Origin: an uncultured Bacteroides sp.
Lineage (GTDB): Bacteria > Bacteroidota > Bacteroidia > Bacteroidales > Bacteroidaceae
Length of the DNA: 14,889 nt
Direction: 5' to 3'
Assembly (NCBI GenBank): GCA_900557355.1
Contig: USSR01000089.1
Coordinates: 1 to 14,889, forward strand
Shown: in pieces, positions 5,183-12,618 of the stretch
Layout of the letters: every line of letters begins with the position of its first letter
Numbering within the stretch: the stretch's first letter is position 1
The notes under the pieces: model-generated
The model's database searches: none
What the model was told of the DNA's origin: nothing
Seen by the model: the letters and a program-made list of their open reading frames with translations, nothing else
Translations under genes and position numbers: made by a program

Positions 5183-5908
5183 ATGAATAAGAATATCAAT
5201 CTTAAGTATTCAGTCAAAGGATTTTCAGATGCAAAAGCAACTGAATATTTGGAAGAACTAAGAAATAGGATTGTAGTCAATGATTATACAAGACCCCTCA
5301 TATTTATCAAATATGGTAAACTGAATGTATTAAATGGACTCAAATCTATAATATCAGAAATATGTGATTGTCTGATAATTGGTAATGCACAAGCTGCTAT
5401 AACTCTAACAAATCACCTATTTGAGAATAGTTTGAAACAAACATTGATAACATGGGATTCACAGGGTAGACGATTTAATGATTCTGAGAGGATAGATGAA
5501 ACATTCAAACAAGAAGTTGAGGACTATGATAATAGGGATATTGAACCTAATATTAAGAAGTGTAAAAGTAAAGGTTTGATAACCAAAGATGAAGCTGAAA
5601 GATTGATAAAGCTAAAAAATATATACCGAAATACCTTTTCTCATGCTTCTTATTCAAAACTATTTAAAGAATCTTCTACTGTTATATACTCTGGTAGCTT
5701 GAATGAACCAACAAAAATAAAAGAAGAAATTGTAGATGTCTCCAAAGTTCCATTTTTATATTTATTGGCTCAAGAGCAATTTGCAAAGAAAAATGCTTTG
5801 ATTTATTTTCTGGAAGTATATGAGTTCATAGATAAAATGGATAAAAAATTATTGGATTTATATCCAGAAGTGAAAGAACTTGTTTTGCAACGGGAAAATC
5901 AGCTTTGA
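5183..5908 (+). CDS. Unknown protein with possible HEPN-type R-x4-H motif
   Basis: A 241-aa, mostly helical, Lys-rich protein. Residues 149-154 (RNTFSH) fit the R-x4-H motif of HEPN domains, many of which are RNases in toxin-antitoxin, Abi and other defence systems. An earlier helix, QAAITLTNHLFENSLKQTL, resembles the first HEPN helix that carries polar residues near the active site. The resemblance is motif-level only. It is notably more AT-rich than the two Fic genes before it, which suggests a different origin. I chose the ATG at 5183 over one at 5048, which overlaps the class III Fic gene and adds an unlikely leader; an ATG at 5093 is another option. It closes the rightward cassette, and a terminator follows. 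Confidence 0.55.
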   Translation: MNKNINLKYSVKGFSDAKATEYLEELRNRIVVNDYTRPLIFIKYGKLNVLNGLKSIISEICDCLIIGNAQAAITLTNHLFENSLKQTLITWDSQGRRFNDSERIDETFKQEVEDYDNRDIEPNIKKCKSKGLITKDEAERLIKLKNIYRNTFSHASYSKLFKESSTVIYSGSLNEPTKIKEEIVDVSKVPFLYLLAQEQFAKKNALIYFLEVYEFIDKMDKKLLDLYPEVKELVLQRENQL

Positions 5909-5945
5909 TTCCCGACAAAATAGTTGTAAATATGTATTAAACATA

Positions 5946-5974
5946 CCCCGTTCCTTGATTGGTTCGGGGCTTTT
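5946..5974 (+). terminator. Terminator closing the Xre-Fic-Fic-HEPN cassette
   Basis: CCCCG (5946-5950) pairs with CGGGG (5965-5969), with further CC/GG pairs inside, and is followed by cTTTTgTTT. It lies 37 bases after the stop at 5908 and 22 bases before the stop of the convergent gene at 5996. Confidence 0.65.
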
Positions 5975-5995
5975 GTTTATACTTAACCATTAAAA

Positions 5996-6229
5996 CTATA
6001 ATTTATATTCTTCATTCAAACGCTTTATAGCCTTTTTTATTGTTGAGGCTGATAACTTATACTTGTTTGAAAGAAAGTCCCGAATTTCGGCTTCTTTTCG
6101 TCCTTCTGCAAGCATATCTCTATACTCATAGAACATATCAAGATACATTATATCATCTGCGCTCACTCCGTTTCTGTTCATTGTAGCGAGTAGAAAGCGG
6201 CTTGATGCTAAAACCTCATATACTTTCAT
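5996..6229 (-). CDS. Small helical phage protein with C-terminal helix-turn-helix
   Basis: A 77-aa protein that resembles small proteins often found beside terminase genes in Bacteroides phages. It has an N-terminal VYEVLASSR helix, a MYLDMFYEYRDMLAEG segment, and a C-terminal DNA-binding-like part, SNKYKLSASTIKKAIKRL. It occupies the place where a large terminase gene would follow in an ordinary phage, yet is far too small to be one. The only ATG that keeps the whole conserved part is at 6229. This overlaps the end of the gp3-like gene by 14 bases, so translation is probably coupled. A role in packaging or in late regulation is a guess. Confidence 0.6.
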   Translation of the reverse strand: MKVYEVLASSRFLLATMNRNGVSADDIMYLDMFYEYRDMLAEGRKEAEIRDFLSNKYKLSASTIKKAIKRLNEEYKL

Positions 6230-6698
6230 CTGCTTTGGGAATATAAGGTAAGAAATCAAAGCCTTTAAACTCTTTACTGTTGATGGTATGAGTTACCTTT
6301 TGTTTATCAGAAAGACCTATAATTCGGGAAACTATATTGGGATTAAACGCACCAACAATAGCACCTTCTAATTGTTGTGTCCTGATGACATTCTCTATGC
6401 GTGTAATGACTACGGAAAAATCTTCATGACTACCTTTTTTAAAATCGTTCCAAAAGGACTTACTAACATCTAAATAAGCCATTAACCCGGTCAGAGAGTA
6501 AGGACGTTGTGTAGGGCTTTCTTCTTTTTCCTTTATTTCTCCTTTCGTTTTATTCTTGATTGCTTTCCATGGAGTCCTGTCACAATAGGCAAAATACTCA
6601 CAGGCTGCTTCCCACAACTGTTCAGGAGAAGCAAAACGCTTGCTTCTCCCATGCTTGTTTCTCAACTTCCAAAATTGGTTTCCTTTAGGTGCAGACAT
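6216..6698 (-). CDS. Small terminase subunit, P22 gp3 type
   Basis: A 160-aa protein, almost the same length as P22 gp3 (162 aa). It begins MSAPKGNQFWKLRNKHGR, very close to the P22 start as I recall it, then SPEQLWEAACEYF, YSLTGLMAYLDVS, HEDFSVVITRIENVI and NPNIVSRIIGLSDKQ, all in gp3 order. gp3 forms a ring that recognises pac and brings the large terminase to it for headful packaging. The ATG at 6698 is chosen because gp3 homologues start there; a longer frame would overlap the previous gene. It begins 2 bases after the upstream small-terminase gene stops (coupled). In P22 the pac site lies inside gene 3, and the matching codons here (residues 92-98) are repeated twice at 993-1114. No large terminase is in the window. 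Confidence 0.9.
   Translation of the reverse strand: MSAPKGNQFWKLRNKHGRSKRFASPEQLWEAACEYFAYCDRTPWKAIKNKTKGEIKEKEESPTQRPYSLTGLMAYLDVSKSFWNDFKKGSHEDFSVVITRIENVIRTQQLEGAIVGAFNPNIVSRIIGLSDKQKVTHTINSKEFKGFDFLPYIPKADESI
6397..6428 (-). promoter_or_regulatory. Putative pac site inside the gp3-like gene
   Basis: The minus strand reads GAAGATTTTTCCGTAGTC across codons for E-D-F-S-V-V. From memory, P22 pac begins AAGATTTATCTGAAGTC across the equivalent codons of gene 3, giving about 17 of 21 identical bases. The same sequence recurs at 993-1024 and 1094-1114, outside any terminase gene and in the same orientation. Confidence 0.5.
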
Positions 6699-6700
6699 AA

Positions 6701-7195
6701 CTAATGTTCTTTTAATTGTTTGATTAAATCCGCTTCTTCCTGATTCTTGACTACAACGGTCAATCCGGTAGAAACTTCTCCGGAATGCTCGGTGTTCTGT
6801 TTGTTCTTCCATCTGTCAGGAGCAAGGTTTGTGAGAAGGAATATTCCGGCTCCCACATTAGGTTCAACACGGACATTTTTTCTTACTTCCTTTTTCAACT
6901 TCTTTTTCTTGCCTTCCATGTAGTATTCAGAAGAAACCTGTTCGTATTCATACCCGATGGCAGACCTTGCGAGGGAGGAAACGACATTGCGTTCCAACCC
7001 GTTTTTGAAATCTTCTTTCGCCTTTTTTATAGCATTCCCGAAAGTTTCATTTTCCATCCATCGGTAATAGGTACTCTTTCCGATTCCCATTACATTACAG
7101 AAGTCAATAAGCTTTGCACCGCCATAATCTATAAGTCCGTTTTCACATACCCAGTCAACGCACTTTTGAATTGTTTCTTCATTAAATTTTGCCAT
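6701..7195 (-). CDS. Second small terminase-like protein (HTH type)
   Basis: A 164-aa protein with an N-terminal helix-turn-helix (about residues 25-55: KLIDFCNVMGIGKSTYYRW) typical of small terminases that recognise phage DNA. A GYEYEQVSSEYY block, a Lys-rich segment, and a C-terminal VGAGIFLLTNLAPDRWKNKQ followed by TEHSGE match the phBC6A51-type small terminase family. This family is not related in sequence to P22 gp3, encoded directly downstream (2-base gap). Two unlike small terminases in tandem is unusual. One may bind element DNA while the other acts as a regulator or targets a different helper motor. ATG at 7195; the 53-aa gene ends 33 bases upstream. Confidence 0.75.
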   Translation of the reverse strand: MAKFNEETIQKCVDWVCENGLIDYGGAKLIDFCNVMGIGKSTYYRWMENETFGNAIKKAKEDFKNGLERNVVSSLARSAIGYEYEQVSSEYYMEGKKKKLKKEVRKNVRVEPNVGAGIFLLTNLAPDRWKNKQNTEHSGEVSTGLTVVVKNQEEADLIKQLKEH

Positions 7196-7228
7196 ATCTT
7201 CAGTAGTCTTTTATATTTAATCATTAAA

Positions 7229-7390
7229 TTACAAATCTCCCAGATGATCCAGAGCTTCGTCCGGTATTTCCATATTTATAGCCTCCTCCATAGAGATAGA
7301 ATGTCCCAAATACTCTTCTAAAAGCATTTTTCTAGTTTGATTGGCCTGTTCGGTAATACTCCGAATCTTTTCTTCTACATTTTCTTCCAT
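7229..7390 (-). CDS. Small acidic helical protein
   Basis: A 53-aa protein starting MEENVEEKIRSITEQ, rich in Glu and predicted to be entirely helical, with no Cys and no membrane segment. It starts 4 bases after the stop of the 603-aa gene and ends 33 bases before the small-terminase start, so it is part of the same transcript. I recognise no family. Its place between a tail-like gene and the terminase genes suggests a scaffold, adaptor or inhibitor of a phage protein, but nothing proves this. Confidence 0.5.
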   Translation of the reverse strand: MEENVEEKIRSITEQANQTRKMLLEEYLGHSISMEEAINMEIPDEALDHLGDL

Positions 7391-7394
7391 GTCA

Positions 7395-9206
7395 TTACAA
7401 TTTTAAAAGTTTACACTCGCATATATCGTTCTCTTTGGTCTTTATCTCTATGATAGCCAGATAACAACCATATTGAGCCAAATAAACCGGTATATCCATC
7501 TCTAAGTCCCGTAACTCGATACTGTTAAGACGGATATACTCGGTCACTATCTTTGCATTATTGATTAGTCCTTTGTACGTCTGATAGTTATTTGCAATTA
7601 AGGTAGTCCATTCTAGTCCCTTGAATATTCCCTTTGTGCCATCAAGAAGTAATATTCGGGGATTGGCTTTATTATACTGTAGTTCTCCGTTATCGTTGTA
7701 GGAATACAAAGGAATATAAGCAACGCCTCCTTTTGTACTGCAGGCGGAGAAAGGCAAAGTAATGGCATCACGTTCGTACTCAATCGTGGCATCATCAACC
7801 TGGATATTTCCGTCATAGTTTCCCATGACATTATCATCTTCTTTATACCGGAACCAGTTGTTTTGAGCAATGTTATCAAGGGTGTACTGTAAGTTTCTTG
7901 GCGTTACGCTATTATAAGCCATTATCACACGATTCGTCCAGTCTACAGCTTTAGATTTGTTTGCAGACAGATTATCGAAGGGAATAAACTTGATCCCGTT
8001 TTCGCCGTCCGGTAAGGCAAACAAACCGACCATTGAGGCAACGGCTTTAATGAAGTCTATTTGCTTGATGTCCGGAAGATTGGGAACTAGAGGAAATTTC
8101 TCACCAAAAGATATTTCACCCTTAGTCTTTAGATACAGATTTATATTACTATCAGATTCAATAAAACAAGAATTTTGATCTATGGATGGTCTTGGAGTAA
8201 GACTTAAATCAAATTTATACCCATCTTTTATATCTACTTCATAACTAAATTGAAAATAAAGAGATTTATATCCGTCTTTTTGTTCTATTTGAGGATATAT
8301 AGTTTTACTTATTACAGGAGATGTATTTGCGCTATCTTCATATACGTTAAGTATTATAGGATAATCGGATGAAGATGTACTATATGTATATTTTATTCCA
8401 ATATATATTTCTCCACTTATTAGTGAAGCTTCATAATTTGATTTCAAGAAAGTGTTTTCTGAAAGAATCTCTCCATAATTCTGTTGTGTAGCATCTGGGA
8501 TTGAAAAAACAACATCGCAAGAATTAAATCCGTCATATCTAAGACCTGAAGCCTTTATAATAAATGGGAACTTATCAAAAAGGGGTTGTGAATCATTCCT
8601 TGTCAAAAGAGGAATAATCATTTTGTTTATAACAGTAAGCTTGTCAGACGGGAAATTAAATGTCACTCCGCTTTCTTCTTGAATCCTATAAAGTATCCAC
8701 CATACAGGTACTACTGGATGACGCCAAACGTTTGGATCATTAGAGTTAAACCCGTAGTCAATACGTGGAAATCTTTCCGAATTTTCTCCCCAATTTTCCC
8801 AAACAACCCAATCTGTACCCTCAACTGTTCCATATTCCAAATCCGTTAGCTTCTTGCCATCGTTTACTACACTGGCGAAGTTAGTGACATTACCCCAGGT
8901 AAGAGCTATTTCTATTGATTCATTAATCTCTAGCAATACTACAATTGCATCTTTGATTATCTCAATGCCATTCCGTAATAACGTACCTTTATGCTTTAGG
9001 TACGGATAACGGCTTATTGAACTGGGAAGATGTGCGCACTCAATCAAAGCCAGATTATTTGCTGTTTTAGGCAACCTGATTGTATAACTGCTATTACTTA
9101 CAATTTTACTAATATCGGTTAGCAGGTTACTTTTATAGCTCAAAGTAATATCCGTCTTATTAAGATCGGCTTTTGTGTTATTGATATATAATTCATCTCT
9201 TGTCAT
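7395..9206 (-). CDS. Phage tail-hub/baseplate-like protein
   Basis: A 603-aa protein. The N-terminus (LYINNTKADLNKTDITLSY, then SYTIRLPKTANN) matches the start of tail or baseplate proteins in Bacteroidales prophages, where a 'DL..t.i.l.y' strand and an 'S..i.LPkT.nN' block recur. Residues about 375-410 (IDFIKAVASMVGLFALPDG, then IKFIPFDNL) and the last 40 residues (MDIPVYLAQYGCYLAIIEIK) are also typical. The middle part (about residues 210-365) is beta-rich and comes from clearly more AT-rich DNA, which suggests a swapped variable domain. No portal, capsid, tape measure or other tail gene is nearby, so it probably acts on virions built by another phage, or is a remnant. Start ATG at 9206 follows a strong hairpin. 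Confidence 0.6.
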   Translation of the reverse strand: MTRDELYINNTKADLNKTDITLSYKSNLLTDISKIVSNSSYTIRLPKTANNLALIECAHLPSSISRYPYLKHKGTLLRNGIEIIKDAIVVLLEINESIEIALTWGNVTNFASVVNDGKKLTDLEYGTVEGTDWVVWENWGENSERFPRIDYGFNSNDPNVWRHPVVPVWWILYRIQEESGVTFNFPSDKLTVINKMIIPLLTRNDSQPLFDKFPFIIKASGLRYDGFNSCDVVFSIPDATQQNYGEILSENTFLKSNYEASLISGEIYIGIKYTYSTSSSDYPIILNVYEDSANTSPVISKTIYPQIEQKDGYKSLYFQFSYEVDIKDGYKFDLSLTPRPSIDQNSCFIESDSNINLYLKTKGEISFGEKFPLVPNLPDIKQIDFIKAVASMVGLFALPDGENGIKFIPFDNLSANKSKAVDWTNRVIMAYNSVTPRNLQYTLDNIAQNNWFRYKEDDNVMGNYDGNIQVDDATIEYERDAITLPFSACSTKGGVAYIPLYSYNDNGELQYNKANPRILLLDGTKGIFKGLEWTTLIANNYQTYKGLINNAKIVTEYIRLNSIELRDLEMDIPVYLAQYGCYLAIIEIKTKENDICECKLLKL

Positions 9207-9222
9207 AGCATATTTTTTATTT

Positions 9223-9260
9223 ATACCGGGTAGACCATCCGAAGCAGACCTACCCGGTAT
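9223..9260 (-). promoter_or_regulatory. Stable hairpin between the 139-aa and tail-like genes
   Basis: ATACCGGGTAG (9223-9233) and CTACCCGGTAT (9250-9260) form a perfect 11-bp stem. The 16-base loop contains C-TTCG-G on the minus strand, which can close a UUCG tetraloop. It fills the 57-base spacer between the two genes. A-rich rather than T-rich sequence follows in the transcribed direction, so it is not a standard terminator. It may act as an attenuator, mRNA stabiliser or protein-binding site controlling the tail-like gene. Confidence 0.55.
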
Positions 9261-9263
9261 CGG

Positions 9264-9683
9264 TTATACAATCTTTGCCAGTGCGGAAATGAGTTTTTCC
9301 AGTTCTTCCCCTTCAATGGAAAAGCCGGGTTCCTCTCCGCTATCTTCCCTTATTTGTCTGGCCTCGTCGCTTTCATCAATGGTGATAACTGCGAGGTTGG
9401 CCGGTGTTTCGTCCGGGTTTATTCCTCTGTATACCGTGATTTTGTCCACGAAAGATTCGGTTTTAAGGTCTATTCCAGATTTTGGCAGTTCTTCACTACC
9501 TAATTTTAGCAACTGAATCCCTAGTTTACGGGCTTCTTCCGCATTTAGGTGTACGGTGTTCTCTTCTGTTATGGATTCCCCGTTTACTGTTTTAGTGATA
9601 AGGACCTCGTTGTTATCACCTCTTCTCACATAAAGATGTTTTTCACTATCTTTTCTTACTCCGAAAAATGTTTCTTGTTTCAT
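9264..9683 (-). CDS. Hypothetical acidic phage-type protein
   Basis: A 139-aa acidic protein, MKQETFFGVRKDSEKHLYVRRG. Beta-strand-like blocks come first, then HLNAEEARKLGIQLLKLG, then GFSIEGEELEKLISALAKIV at the C-terminus. I recognise no family. Similar small acidic proteins sit beside tail genes in Bacteroides prophages. It is the first gene of the tail-like/terminase transcript; a weak promoter may lie at 9707-9738. A strong hairpin separates it from the 603-aa gene. Confidence 0.5.
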   Translation of the reverse strand: MKQETFFGVRKDSEKHLYVRRGDNNEVLITKTVNGESITEENTVHLNAEEARKLGIQLLKLGSEELPKSGIDLKTESFVDKITVYRGINPDETPANLAVITIDESDEARQIREDSGEEPGFSIEGEELEKLISALAKIV

Positions 9684-9706
9684 GACTTAAAAAATTAAAT
9701 TGGTTA

Positions 9707-9738
9707 ATAAAATATTTGTTCTCTAATTCTTTTGCAAC
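9707..9738 (-). promoter_or_regulatory. Possible promoter of the tail-like/terminase transcript
   Basis: On the minus strand GTTG (9735-9738), a 20-base spacer and TATTTTAT (9707-9714) give 6 of 8 matches to TAnnTTTG with a usable -33. It lies in the 133-base gap between the 90-aa and 139-aa genes, the longest gap on this strand between the replication genes and the packaging-type genes. Support is weak. Confidence 0.3.
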
Positions 9739-9816
9739 GATTAGACAAACACCTATCCGGTAATACTTTTCCTCGCTTGATGGGCGTTTACTTGAATGGT
9801 TCTTTTTAAAATTAGC

Positions 9817-10089
9817 CTACGAAGGTTTTATAAACCCATTATCTAAATAATATCTCGCTTGCTCATATTTGGGGAATGTCAAAGCCCAATAACCAAAGGC
9901 ATTGTTACCGGGATAGCTAACACAGTTAAACCGTTTATTTATCTTGCGTTTAAACACTTCATAAATGATTGCTCCTCCTGGGAATATACGTTTGTATAAG
10001 TAAACTTCAGTTTGGGGATTATATCCGATTTGGATAAATCGCTCTTTGTTCTTAATGAACTCTTTTCCTAATTCTTTAATTGCTTCCAT
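9817..10089 (-). CDS. Hypothetical protein
   Basis: A 90-aa basic protein that I do not recognise. It is rich in aromatic residues: IIYEVFKRKI, then YPGNNAFGYWALTFPKYEQA. The 'W.....yeqA..yl..g' ending is seen in several small phage proteins of unknown function. It lies 76 bases downstream of the RusA gene and is probably the last gene of the replication transcript. Confidence 0.45.
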   Translation of the reverse strand: MEAIKELGKEFIKNKERFIQIGYNPQTEVYLYKRIFPGGAIIYEVFKRKINKRFNCVSYPGNNAFGYWALTFPKYEQARYYLDNGFIKPS

Positions 10090-10165
10090 AACTTTTAAAT
10101 GTTGCTCTCGCTCATTTTTAGGTGAACGAAAATAATAATCTATTCTTTTTTATACTCTTGCTTAT

Positions 10166-10582
10166 CTAGCAGGTAAAAATGGTATGGTTCGTCTTATTTG
10201 GGCTGAATATATTTTTTTGCTCGTTTATCTCTTCCATACCAAACTCTACTCTCGGATTCCGTCGGTCTATCCGTTTCTCCGCATGAATCTCAAAACATAG
10301 GCTGTCGTTTGTAATAGCCTCAACCATTTGCAAGCAATCAAGGATCGTTTTTAGAGCATTATCCAGGTCGAAGCGAATATTCCCATGCCAAACACGAATA
10401 AATAGCTTGAAACGACCGGAAATGCGTTTCCCTCGATACTTCTTGCATTGTAGGCAGAAGGATTTCTCATACTCCCTGATCCGGTCGTTTTTGATGATCC
10501 GTTTCTGGCCGTCTTTGCCCGGTACGGCTTGATAGTTGTTTGCTTTCGCTATCACTTGCCCGTAGATTGTTTCTATTTCCAT
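10166..10582 (-). CDS. rusA: RusA-family Holliday junction resolvase
   Basis: A 138-aa protein with the RusA core. IRFDLDNALKTILDCLQ (residues 69-85) carries the metal-binding Asp residues of the family (D72, D74, D82) and Lys78. NDS (92-94) and AEKR (101-104) match the later 'NDs.I..l...K' block. RusA cuts four-way junctions, which in a phage-like element resolves recombination intermediates or branched DNA before packaging. It starts 2 bases after the DnaB stop and is clearly part of the replication operon. The N-terminal 40 residues lack the usual 'G.p.pk.R' lead and are less typical. ATG at 10582. Confidence 0.85.
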   Translation of the reverse strand: MEIETIYGQVIAKANNYQAVPGKDGQKRIIKNDRIREYEKSFCLQCKKYRGKRISGRFKLFIRVWHGNIRFDLDNALKTILDCLQMVEAITNDSLCFEIHAEKRIDRRNPRVEFGMEEINEQKNIFSPNKTNHTIFTC

Positions 10583-10584
10583 AG

Positions 10585-11952
10585 CTAGAAGGGATCAGGT
10601 TCAACATTTGCCGAAATAGGTATATCCTGTAAGTCGTAAAAGTGAGTGGTCGGAGCATCGAACTTGCAAATGAACTTCATTATCCCGATGTTTCGGCCTT
10701 TGGCAACATCTATCATTGCCGTACTTTTGGTGTCTACATGGGAAAACTCTCCTGGGTATGATTTGCCTTTCACTTCCGGACGATAAATCAACATAACCAT
10801 ATCTGCGGCTTCTGCTATTTGTCCGCTATCTCTCAACCGGGCTATAGAGGGAACCGGGTTATCTTTGTCTCTGTTGAGTTGCGATAATGCGATAATCCAG
10901 ATATCAAGCTCTTTTGCTAGATTTTTCAAGCGTCGTGCCACGTCGCCCATCTGTTGCTCCTTATTGGCTCCCTTCATGTTTACATTGAGAATCTGCAAAT
11001 AGTCAACAGCCGCACCGTCTATATCATACTTCCGTTTCATGTACCGGATAGAGTTTATTATACTGTCTATATTGCTGGTACTGTTATCGTCGAAATATAT
11101 CGGAAGATGAAGCAATCTAGCCAACCCTTTATCAAAGCTTTCTAACTGGGAGCTTGTTAATTGAGAGTACATGATTTGATTTGCCGGTACTCCGCTTTCA
11201 ATAGAAGCCAAACGGGACGCAATTTGCTCTTTTCTCATTTCCATTGAATAGATTATGCTCTTTGTACCTGAAAGTGCCGCAAACCGCAAAATAGACATTA
11301 ACAGGGATGTTTTACCCATGCTTTGCTCTGCCGCAATGATTATCAAATCGGATTTTTGCAATCCTCCTGATCTTCTATCAAACTGATCGAATCCGGTAGG
11401 CGTTCCGGTTAATGATGTCTGACCGGAAAGATTGCGGTTCACTTGTTGGTGTACTCCTGTCAAACCATCCTTTAGCGTGTATATGTTGTCCGAAGATTGC
11501 CGGAACATACCAGATAGGGATTCGACGGCTTTTGTTTGCACCTGTTCAATATCTTCCTCTTCCGAGGCGGAATGTTTCAGAAGAAACAAACCTATCTCCC
11601 TGAATTTGCGATGTACACTCAAATCAAACAAGCGGTTTACGTATTGATTGAAATCAAGCGTCATGCCATCCAGGTGTTTTAATAATTCGGCCACATTGAA
11701 AGATATTCCCATTTTATCAAGACACCCTTTTATTGCGATTGGTTCGGGATGATCTCCACGGGATATAATTGTAAGAATAGCCCGGAATATGTTGCGGTTA
11801 AATTCGTCATAGAAACAATCTTCCGTCAGATTCTCCGGTATCTCCCCATTGGATAATACAGGACTGGTTAATGTGCCTAACACTGCCTTCTCACATTCCA
11901 AATCATGCAGCGGGCATATATTGTCTATCAAGATTTTCTCTGTCTTTGCCAT
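10585..11952 (-). CDS. dnaB: DnaB-type replicative helicase
   Basis: A 455-aa protein, normal length for DnaB. The N-terminal domain (about 10-115) starts PLHDLECEKAVLGTL, the usual beginning. The RecA-like domain has Walker A AEQSMGKTS (208-216; the common 'GRP' is AEQ here), EMRKEQIASRL, Walker B GAAVDYLQIL with Asp317, LSQLNR, and LRDSGQIAEAADMVMLIYRPE with the arginine finger. It unwinds DNA at the fork and should let the element replicate without helper or host DnaB. It sits 18 bases after the DUF6291-like gene, its likely loader or initiator, and 2 bases before the RusA gene. No primase is seen, so host DnaG is presumably used. Confidence 0.93.
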   Translation of the reverse strand: MAKTEKILIDNICPLHDLECEKAVLGTLTSPVLSNGEIPENLTEDCFYDEFNRNIFRAILTIISRGDHPEPIAIKGCLDKMGISFNVAELLKHLDGMTLDFNQYVNRLFDLSVHRKFREIGLFLLKHSASEEEDIEQVQTKAVESLSGMFRQSSDNIYTLKDGLTGVHQQVNRNLSGQTSLTGTPTGFDQFDRRSGGLQKSDLIIIAAEQSMGKTSLLMSILRFAALSGTKSIIYSMEMRKEQIASRLASIESGVPANQIMYSQLTSSQLESFDKGLARLLHLPIYFDDNSTSNIDSIINSIRYMKRKYDIDGAAVDYLQILNVNMKGANKEQQMGDVARRLKNLAKELDIWIIALSQLNRDKDNPVPSIARLRDSGQIAEAADMVMLIYRPEVKGKSYPGEFSHVDTKSTAMIDVAKGRNIGIMKFICKFDAPTTHFYDLQDIPISANVEPDPF

Positions 11953-11970
11953 AGTTGTAACAGTTTAAAA

Positions 11971-12618
11971 TTATCGTTCTCCGAATTTCTTCTTCAATTC
12001 GTCTAATGTGCTACGATATACATTAGTCCGTTTCTTGGGAAAGTCTTTCCAGTTGTTCAAGCTTTCAAGGACATCGCAAATTTCTTTCTTGGTGTATTTG
12101 GCAAGAAGCTTTTGATATTCCGGTTCTGTCATTTGCGTTTTTACCTTCAGTACGAAAGGACAATGTTTATCTAGCCATTGATTGAATTTTATAAATTCTT
12201 CGGATGGAGATGATAAAGAAAGCTCGTCTTTCTTTGATACGATAGTACTTTCTTTATTAATATCCTTATTCTTATCCTTATTTACATTCTTATCCTTATT
12301 AGCTTGTACTTCGGTTGTACTCTGGTTAACTTCCGGTTGTACTTCGGTTGTACTTTTTGAAAAGCGGTTGTTTTTATTCCCTTTGGGAGCACCACCTTTA
12401 CAACCATTTTTCCAACGTTGTGTATTAGCGTCAAGAAAAGGACGTATTAACGAAAATAAGGCTTTGGGAAATCCGGTTAATTCGGGCTCTTTCATGTCGA
12501 GGCTGTAATCTGTTATCGCTTCATACATAATCAACTTATCAGCGTCCGATAAATCGCTCATGCTCTCTTTGAAACTGCGATAGAAAATAAACGTATCTCT
12601 TTGTCTTTTACTTTCCAT
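11971..12618 (-). CDS. DUF6291-like replication protein (probable initiator or helicase loader)
   Basis: A 215-aa protein. RDTFIFYRSFKESMSDLSDADKLIMYEAI, FPKALFSLIRPFLDANTQRW and a GGAPKGNKNN linker match a DUF6291-type family common in Bacteroidales phages just upstream of DnaB. A low-complexity linker follows, with STTEVQ twice and repeated NKDKN. A C-terminal helical part (MTEPEYQKLLAKYTKKEI) resembles DnaD-like loaders. In-frame ATGs lie at 12624 and 12618. GGGAGG sits 6 bases before the second but directly against the first, so I chose 12618. It overlaps the upstream gene's end by 11 bases. Confidence 0.75.
   Translation of the reverse strand: MESKRQRDTFIFYRSFKESMSDLSDADKLIMYEAITDYSLDMKEPELTGFPKALFSLIRPFLDANTQRWKNGCKGGAPKGNKNNRFSKSTTEVQPEVNQSTTEVQANKDKNVNKDKNKDINKESTIVSKKDELSLSSPSEEFIKFNQWLDKHCPFVLKVKTQMTEPEYQKLLAKYTKKEICDVLESLNNWKDFPKKRTNVYRSTLDELKKKFGER

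Noticed and set aside
6785..7321. A 178-codon plus-strand frame
   Set aside because: It lies antisense to the 164-aa small terminase and the 53-aa gene, and its composition is that of a reverse-strand shadow.
12290..12360. Short repeats (TTGTACTTCGG and CTTATCCTTATT) as a CRISPR or origin iterons
   Set aside because: They are codon repeats in the low-complexity linker of the DUF6291-like protein and lack regular spacers.
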